Shown one piece after another: positions 58,127 through 64,000 of a stretch of DNA of 64,000 nucleotides. The notes beneath the pieces were generated by a model, which saw nothing but the letters and a program-made list of their open reading frames with translations, did not search any database and was not told the origin of the DNA. The DNA comes from Symbiodinium sp. CCMP2592 (Eukaryota > Sar > Dinophyceae > Suessiales > Symbiodiniaceae), in contig CAJNDT010001225.1 in NCBI GenBank assembly GCA_905221615.1, positions 1-64,000 on the forward strand, given 5' to 3'. The stretch's first letter is position 1. Each line of letters starts with the position of its first letter. The position numbers and the translations under genes are program-made.

Positions 58127-59450
58127 TTAAGCAAAACGTATCAACCAAGGAGCTTCAACTTGGGAAGTCAAGCTGATTACATTCCACCAGGCCTTAGAAT
58201 GAGTTCAAAATACCATAACAGGGTTTGGGTTTAGGGTCTGGGGGTTTAGGGTGCAGGGTTTAATAACAAGGTGCATCAGGTGACGTGCTTTCAGTACTAC
58301 ATGGAAATTTCACAGGTTTAAGGTCAAGATGAAAAGCTACTATTTGCTATATTCCTTATAGGGGTAATATAGGGATTATCATTTTTCATTTTTTTGGGGG
58401 TTCTTAAGCAACTAGTAGAAAGCCAGGGTGATCTGACGACCGCCTGACAGCCGTTTCCCTGAAGAGTCTCGGGGCGAGGCACTGAGACCCCTGCACCCCT
58501 AAACCCAAACCCTAAACCCCTAGACAAACAGGGAAGGTAGGGGTCCCCCTCCCCTCAGAACTCCTAGACCCTTATTCCCAAGAACACCCGCCTCGTCGGT
58601 TGACATGGTTCCCATGCCAAGCCTCGGAACATTGGAATCTTCTATCCGGGCTTGTATTTAGGGCGTACGGCTTGAGGTTTAGGGTTTAGGGCGTGGGGTT
58701 TAGGGTTTCTGACTAGCCGGCTAGGAAATCGTTGCTAGAAAAGCTGACTGCTTCTATTTAGGGCTTTCGGTTTAGAGTGTACGACTAGCCCAGCTAAAAA
58801 ATCATTTGTGAGTATATAGCGCTGACTGCTTCGAGTTCGAACAATTGCCGACCCACCCTGACAATACCATAACATGTTTTAGTCTTACAGTTTACATGGG
58901 GGTTTAGGGTCTTCAACCCCTTGCGGCTAAACCCAAACCCTAACACCCTTTGTGTTTTAAGGCTTAAGGCTTGGAGTCAGGGTTCCCAAAACCACAAGCA
59001 CCAAAACTGTAATTGAGGAAGAAACCTGGAGCTCATGGATGATTGCAGAGTGTCTTTGGGCCAAGGGTGCTTGGGCGCTTTGGGTTTGGCTTGTGCTGTT
59101 CGATCGGAAACCGGGGTTCAAGCTTTATCGTTTGCTCCCTACACCCATACCACACCCCCAAACTCTAGACCCCTGAAAGATAAACCCTCACCGCTAAACC
59201 ACCAAATCCTCAAGTCCCTACACCCTAGACCGCTAGGCCCCATTCCTCAAAATCCTGCACGCCTTCTGTGGGATTGACAATGTGCTTCTTCTAGGTTAGC
59301 CCTTGAAGAGGTCTGTAAGGGTACCCTCAGGGCATCTGTAAGGGATCCTTTTGAGGCTCTGAAAATCATACTCGTAAGTAAGACCCTCTTAAGCCCAAGA
59401 ACGGAAAGTAGAACATATCCCGAAGGCCTACCTAATCTTTCCTGTGTCTA
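58127..59450. other. No gene; telomere-like clusters
   Basis: TTTAGGG words at 58225-58260, 58673-58708 and 58900. CCCTAAA words at 58497-58520 and 58930. A duplicated phrase (GACTAGCC...GCTGACTGCTTC) occurs at 58711-58755 and 58780-58835. No supported gene. Confidence 0.4.
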
Positions 59451-61703
59451 CATATTCGGTGTCCTGAAAGGTAACCCTAAACCGTAAACCTGAACCCTAA
59501 CGCTTCAACTAGAAACCCCTAAGCCCTATTCCAGAACCCTGCAACCTGAACTCAGACCCGAACACTGCATCGGGTCAAACACACAAGTTCTGCTAACAAT
59601 TACATATACAATCTACAAGTATCCGTTGCAGGATCAGGGCATGAGGTCCAGGCTTTAACATGTCGGGTTTAGGGTGTTCAAGCGTGAAGGTGTTGAAGGC
59701 AGCACTGCCGGTGATGAGACTCAGCCATCTTTGGACAGTTTTGTTGACATTTTAAAATGGTCTCAGGTTTTTTTCGAGGAATTTTTCGAGTCGGGGTTGG
59801 AGTGTAGTGTAAGGGGCCGCAATAATCACAGTCATAGCCGCAACAAGAGTAGTAGTATGCTCATAATCAACAGCCCGAACCCCTAAACCCTACAGACTAT
59901 GTCCACTGCACGAAGCAGGTGCTGCGAAGTTACTTTCCAGCCAACCTACAGCGACTTCCGCCCTCCAGGATACGCAACACAATGTAAGACCTACTAGTAC
60001 CTGTCAAGCTGGCATACATTCTCAGTGAACCCCCAAAATGGAGGTTAGGACTGTGGAAACAAGGCCTTAGCATCTGGCTTTACGCGGGTTGAAGCCTACC
60101 CCATGACTAATGCCGAGGTTCTGCGTGCGAGACTTTGGCGACCATCCAAAACTATATGGGGGGATCCGACGGAGACACTAGATAGTAGGAACCTTGGCGA
60201 AACGTCGATTTCTGCAGCCTTCAACATTTTTTTTTTATAGTTAGTGCTCTACATATTTGGATGGTTCCAATGTCGTAAACAACTTAAACCTAGTAGCCAT
60301 CTTATCAACAGGTATCCAATATGTATTTGACTGAAAACTCCCTAAACCCTAAACCGCAAATCCTTTCCTGTGCTGGCGGGGTTTTTGGGTTTGGGGGTTT
60401 CGGGCTTAGGGCCGAGGGTCTAAGGCTTCTCAGGGTTGAGGGGATTATTCCCAGAAGCAGATCGTGATGTGGATTTGAATTTCGGCCTCAACGTCGAATT
60501 TCATGGCGATTTGGGCTAGGGCTGGAGTGCAGATCCTGCAGACTGAGCCCTAAACCCTAAACCCTGAATCCCCAAACCCTGCAGCCACACCCCCTTTGCC
60601 ACCAAGGCAACCAGATACAGGAAGTGACGTGCTGGATAAGGACGATGCATAGCCTGAGCGGAAGGTGTAAGGACACTAGAACTAAACCCAAAATTGCTGA
60701 ACTCTGGTTGGTTTGAACTGTAGGGTTCTGAGCAGAAGACATAAGTAGGAGGGAAGGAGTGCGAAACTACTTGGGCGATCTGATGCGGTGACTTCTCTCT
60801 CGCATCGTACTGCAACAGAGTATCTCCCAGCGCCATCCCCACCAGTGCCCGACCATCCCACTGCTTGTCGTGGTGATACCCTAAACCCTAAACCCTATTT
60901 GGCTTAACAGGAGGTCCCATGCTCTCTTCAGCTCTCGGTAGCTCGAATAAGCATAGCCGCCAGTGTGCTCCGGATATCTGTGTCTGCAGACCGCTAGCCG
61001 CTAGAGTATAATGTCCAGAGTAAATGGGAAGGAGTGTAGCTTGTGTAGTTTTGACGCTAAAGCTTATGAGCTGCGAAGGCGCCGTGCTGCAACCTACAAC
61101 GTAATGCTACTGCTGGAGCAGCAATCCCGTTCCTCACAGTCTCTTATGGTTGGGGTTGCGAAGCCGAAATCTCAAAGTCCCAACTCAGACTGCCCAAACT
61201 CAGCATCTTTACATGTGAAACATGCACCACAATCCTCAGCCCTGAACCGAGACGCGAACCTCCAACCTCCAAAAACCTCAGAACCCCAGACCCGGAATCC
61301 CGACCAGATCTACAACCAAGAGCCAAAAACCCAATAAACATGCCAAAAGCAGAGCCCAGCCCAAATCGATAATTCACAAAACCCGGAATCCTCATAAAGC
61401 AACCTATCAACCCCTACACGCCTTATCAGCCTCGAACCTTCTAGAAGCCAAACAAGAGGGGGCACGAGAAGGAAAAGGTTCAACTCTTTCCCCTATATTC
61501 TACGATTGATCTCCCGCTTTGTAGCAGCTTTCCGGAACTCCAACCCCTATACCCTCGACCCTAAACCCTATACCCTAAACACCATACCCTAGATCCGAAG
61601 CCCTGCCAGGAGGAACCTAAACCGTAGAAAGACCATAACAGCCCTTGTCAGCAGACCCTCACAGAATGTAGTACGATAACATACGAAGAACCCTATGAAC
61701 CCC
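59451..61703. other. No gene recognised
   Basis: Mostly unique sequence. CCCTAAA words at 59473, 59878, 60338, 60548-60565 and 60880-60895. A T tract at 60228-60236. Open frames at 59674, 60516 and 61011-61410 show no domains. Confidence 0.4.
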
Positions 61704-61813
61704 AATATAGGGGCCTTCATACTTAGAATAGGGTTTTGGGGCCCATTCTACTATAGTTTTTTTAATAAGGAGCCCCCCCACAATAGTATTGGTAATTAAT
61801 TAGGCACCTGCAG
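61704..61813. mobile_element. MITE-like element, family A
   Basis: AATATAGGGGCCTTCATACT, TTTGGGGCCCATTCTACTAT, and the right end GGTAATTAATTAGGCACC. Confidence 0.88.
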
Positions 61814-61882
61814 TAAACTCCAAAAATCCTCAACCCCAGCCCGAAATCCTGAACCGCTGAGCAAGCAAAAAACCCACAACTC

Positions 61883-62004
61883 CCAACCCTAAACCCTAAA
61901 TTCGAAGCCTCCATCCCTAAACCCGAGGCCCTAAACCCCAAACCCTCAACCCCAAATCCCTAAGGCCTAAACCCTCCATCCCAAACCCCACACCCTAAAC
62001 CCTA
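61883..62004. repeat. Telomere-like array (CCCTAAA variants)
   Basis: About 14 units, including CCCTAAACCCCAAACCCTCA. Confidence 0.85.
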
Positions 62005-62058
62005 TGGTACCCTCATAGATCCCTTATAGGAACCCTTGTAGTTCCGTTAAAGGAACCC
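62005..62058. repeat. Family L motif
   Basis: GGTACCCTCATAGATCCC, TTATAGGAACCC and CCGTTAAAGGAACCCC. Confidence 0.7.
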
Positions 62059-62226
62059 CAAAGCCTACCCTAAACCTTCAGAGCCGGCCGAAGGGCATCA
62101 GAAGAAAAAGGTTCAGCTGGATCGCGGCGACTTCGGACTCGAATTTCTCCTGTTCTTTTCTTCTTGTCTTTAGGTTCTAAGGGGTTTAAGATACTTCGGA
62201 CTCGAACTTCTCCTGTTTTTCCTTGT

Positions 62227-62328
62227 CTTAGTGGCTGCGTTGATAAACCCAAAAAAGTGTACACTTTTAGTTTTGTAGTGAGTCATATTATCCCCAAAAG
62301 TGTAAAGTGTATCCACTCAGCTACTAAG
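62227..62328. mobile_element. MITE-like element, family K
   Basis: CTTAGTGGCTGCGTTGATAA at the left, TATCCACTCAGCTACTAAG at the right. Flanked by copies of a TTGTCTTTAGGTT...AAGGGGTTTAAGATA phrase (62165-62200 and 62330-62358), so the element interrupts or joins a local duplication. Confidence 0.9.
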
Positions 62329-62612
62329 TTGTCTTTAGGTTGTAAGGGGTTTAAGATAGGTGTTTAAGTCTTCTCCTCGTTTGAAGGTTTGGGGTTTAGG
62401 GTGTAGGGTTTAGGATTCTTTTGTTTAGGGCTTCGGGTTTGGGGTTCAGGGTGGTGTAGGGCTTAGCCATCAGACCAGACGTGTTTAGGGTTCGTGGTTT
62501 CGGGTTGGGGGCTTGAGGGAGCGAGGGTTTGGGCTGCATGGTTGCCCTGATGCTTGACATTCAAATTAGGCGGTGCCTTAGGTTTTGGAGGTGAAGCTCC
62601 GCAGGTTACATG
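62329..62612. other. No gene; telomere-like words
   Basis: GGTTTGGGGTTTAGGGTGTA-type words at 62385-62460. No supported gene. Confidence 0.45.
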
Positions 62613-62716
62613 TGTGTGTGTATATATATATATATATATGTCTTAAATAAATGCATGGTCACCATCACCATCACCATCATCATCACCAGCATCATCATCA
62701 TCATATCCACTTATAC

Positions 62717-62747
<31 letters not shown>

Positions 62748-62770
62748 CATATACATATATATGTCTAAAT
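62613..62770. repeat. Cluster of microsatellites
   Basis: (GT)n then (TA)n at 62611-62640, CACCAT/CAT repeats at 62659-62704, and TATGTA repeats at 62713-62763. The polyhistidine frame over the CAT repeats is a by-product. Confidence 0.95.
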
Positions 62771-63278
62771 CCATATCACTCTACATCTATATCCATGTCG
62801 GAATCTACAATATCTTATGCCATCTCTTATGCCTAAATCTATATCTATAAATGTCTATCTTGACAATGTCTTTTTAGGCAGGACACGATTTGGGTCCACG
62901 GCTCAGATAGTAGTTTTGAGTCTAGAATAGTACTGTGTGCGGCATGACACTTTGTGAGCTTTTTGCATCCTACTAACAACCTACATGGTTAGACTCCTAA
63001 TCCTGGAAAGAATGCCTGAAGGCGTGAGAGCTTGGCGTCTAGGGTTCGAAGCTACAGAAGTCAGGGTTGTGGTTGTGGGTCCAGTGCATAAGAATCTGGA
63101 GGCTGATGGCTTCGTGAAACAAGATCCTAAACTCTAAACCCTACACCCTAAACCCGAAAACCCGAGCCTGCGTTTTATGGTGAGGCCAGGCCCGACCCGG
63201 GTAACCCAAGCCCAAAAACCCTAAATCCCCAGGGTTCCTTTAAAGGGGTCTATATGTGCCCGCGTTCCGCGTTCTCGA
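62771..63278. other. No gene recognised
   Basis: AT-rich (TATATC words to 62850), then unique sequence. CCCTAAA words at 63128-63155 and a family L fragment at 63232-63254 (GGTTCCTTTAAAGGGGTC). Confidence 0.4.
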
Positions 63279-63605
63279 CCCCCCCCCCCCCCCAATGGTA
63301 TCCCCCCCCCCCCCGGCACGCCCCATGCAGGAAGCGGAGGAAGCACAAACCACGGACAAAAGGAGAGCAGCAAGGAAAGCAGAGGAAGCAGACACGACGG
63401 ACAAAAGGAGAGAAGCAGAGGAAGCACAGGTACCACAGGGGGGGGGGCGAGAAGCAGGCAGAAAAGGAGACAAGCAGAGGAAGCAGAGGTACCACAGGGG
63501 GGGGGGGGAGAAAGGAGACAAGCAGAGGAACCACAGGTACCACAGGGGGGGGGGGGGGGGGAAGCAGAGGGGGATACGATGGGGGGGGGTGGGGGGGGGG
63601 GTGCG
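63279..63605. repeat. Poly-C, AGCAGAGGAAGCA minisatellite and poly-G tracts
   Basis: C tracts at 63279-63293 and 63303-63314, then purine-rich units (GAAGCAGAGGAAGCA, ACAAAAGGAGA) interleaved with G tracts of 8-18 bases up to 63601. Strong strand asymmetry. All open frames here are repeat translations. Confidence 0.92.
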
Positions 63606-63654
63606 CAGATGCTGGCACATATATGGGTTACTATAAGGGCTGTTATAAGGATTC

Positions 63655-63690
63655 AGTGTAGGGGCCTTCATAATTAGAATAGGTTTTTTG
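63655..63690. mobile_element. MITE-like family A, left fragment
   Basis: GTGTAGGGGCCTTCATAATT and AGAATAGG, then unrelated sequence. Confidence 0.7.
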
Positions 63691-63758
63691 CCCCAACAAC
63701 AACCCTGAACCCTCGACAATAACCCGGGTAACCCCTCTAAACCTACGGCCCGAATTCC

Positions 63759-63970
63759 TTGACCCGCAACCCTAAACCCCAGAACCCGAAATTTTTGACC
63801 CTAAACCCTACAAAACCCTAAACCCCTAAACCTCTAACCCTAAATCAATCTAAACCCTAAACACTAACTCCGTCTAAACCCTAACCCCCAAACATCTCCA
63901 AACCCCTAAACCCCAAACCCTAAATCAGTCTAAACCCTAAACACAAACTCCCTCTAAACCCTAACCCCCG
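63759..63970. repeat. Telomere-like array (CCCTAAA) with higher-order unit
   Basis: CCCTAAA units with a recurring longer word AAATCARTCTAAACCCTAAA and ACTCCSTCTAAACCCTAAC (two rounds, 63840-63970). Confidence 0.88.
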
Positions 63971-64000
63971 AAACCCGGCTTAAGATCTCCTGCAGGAAGG

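Noticed and set aside
62651..62836. Polyhistidine open frame
   Set aside because: Translation of a CAT/CACCAT microsatellite.
62990..63080. GGTTCGAAGC word resembling a tRNA B box
   Set aside because: No acceptor stem, A box or anticodon arm could be formed around it.
63256..63719. Several overlapping Pro- or Gly-rich frames on both strands
   Set aside because: They result from C/G tracts and purine minisatellite, and are open in five frames.
1..64000. Search for the dinoflagellate spliced-leader sequence or relict
   Set aside because: No convincing match to the spliced-leader 3' portion was found by eye on either strand. A computed search would be more reliable.

Overview
The window looks like nuclear DNA of a dinoflagellate, most likely Suessiales/Symbiodiniaceae. 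This is an inference from four things. The plant-type telomere heptamer (TTTAGGG/CCCTAAA) and its decayed variants are scattered almost everywhere, in both orientations. Gene density is very low. One gene encodes a ubiquitin-like domain followed by 41-residue RCC1-like repeats of a type I associate with dinoflagellates. A giant Copia-type polyprotein has a CCCH plus CCHC zinc-finger Gag. No bacterial operons, tRNAs, rRNAs or CRISPR arrays were seen.

Layout. Positions 1-235 hold a minisatellite. About 2259-3918 on the minus strand is a ubiquitin-like/RCC1-repeat gene whose downstream part is broken by two frame disruptions. From about 4 kb to 41 kb there is almost no recognisable gene. That stretch is filled with (a) telomere-like arrays, (b) more than ten families of short (60-220 bp) terminal-inverted-repeat or fold-back elements, here named A to P, without transposase and therefore MITE-like, and (c) minisatellites and microsatellites. 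A few minus-strand open stretches (12081-12371, 31857-32217, 40855-41275) look like single exons, with splice-like edges in two or three of them; their products are not recognised.

From 41276 to 54495 lies a 76-bp satellite that contains telomere-like motifs. It is interrupted by a complete, apparently young Ty1/Copia element at 42669-53174. The element has identical 122-bp LTRs, a CCCCA target duplication, a primer-binding site matching the anticodon region of initiator tRNA-Met, a polypurine tract, and one uninterrupted 3353-codon gag-pol. A solo LTR follows at 53332-53452 behind an exact 157-bp copy of the 5' flank. From 54.5 kb to the end the window returns to telomere-like repeats, MITE-like elements and simple repeats.

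The most interesting content is the polyprotein. Besides Gag, protease, integrase, reverse transcriptase and RNase H it appears to carry a degenerate cytosine-methyltransferase-like domain between protease and integrase, and a zinc-ribbon plus 2OG-Fe(II)-dioxygenase-like domain (HxD...H...R) between integrase and reverse transcriptase. A C-terminal extension of about 500 residues has one predicted membrane helix. If this holds, a retrotransposon combines a DNA-methylation-type module with an oxidation-type module, in a lineage known for heavily modified DNA. Several MITE-like copies also contain short telomeric inserts, one flanked by a duplication of the element's own arm. This suggests that telomere-like tracts are added secondarily at breaks.
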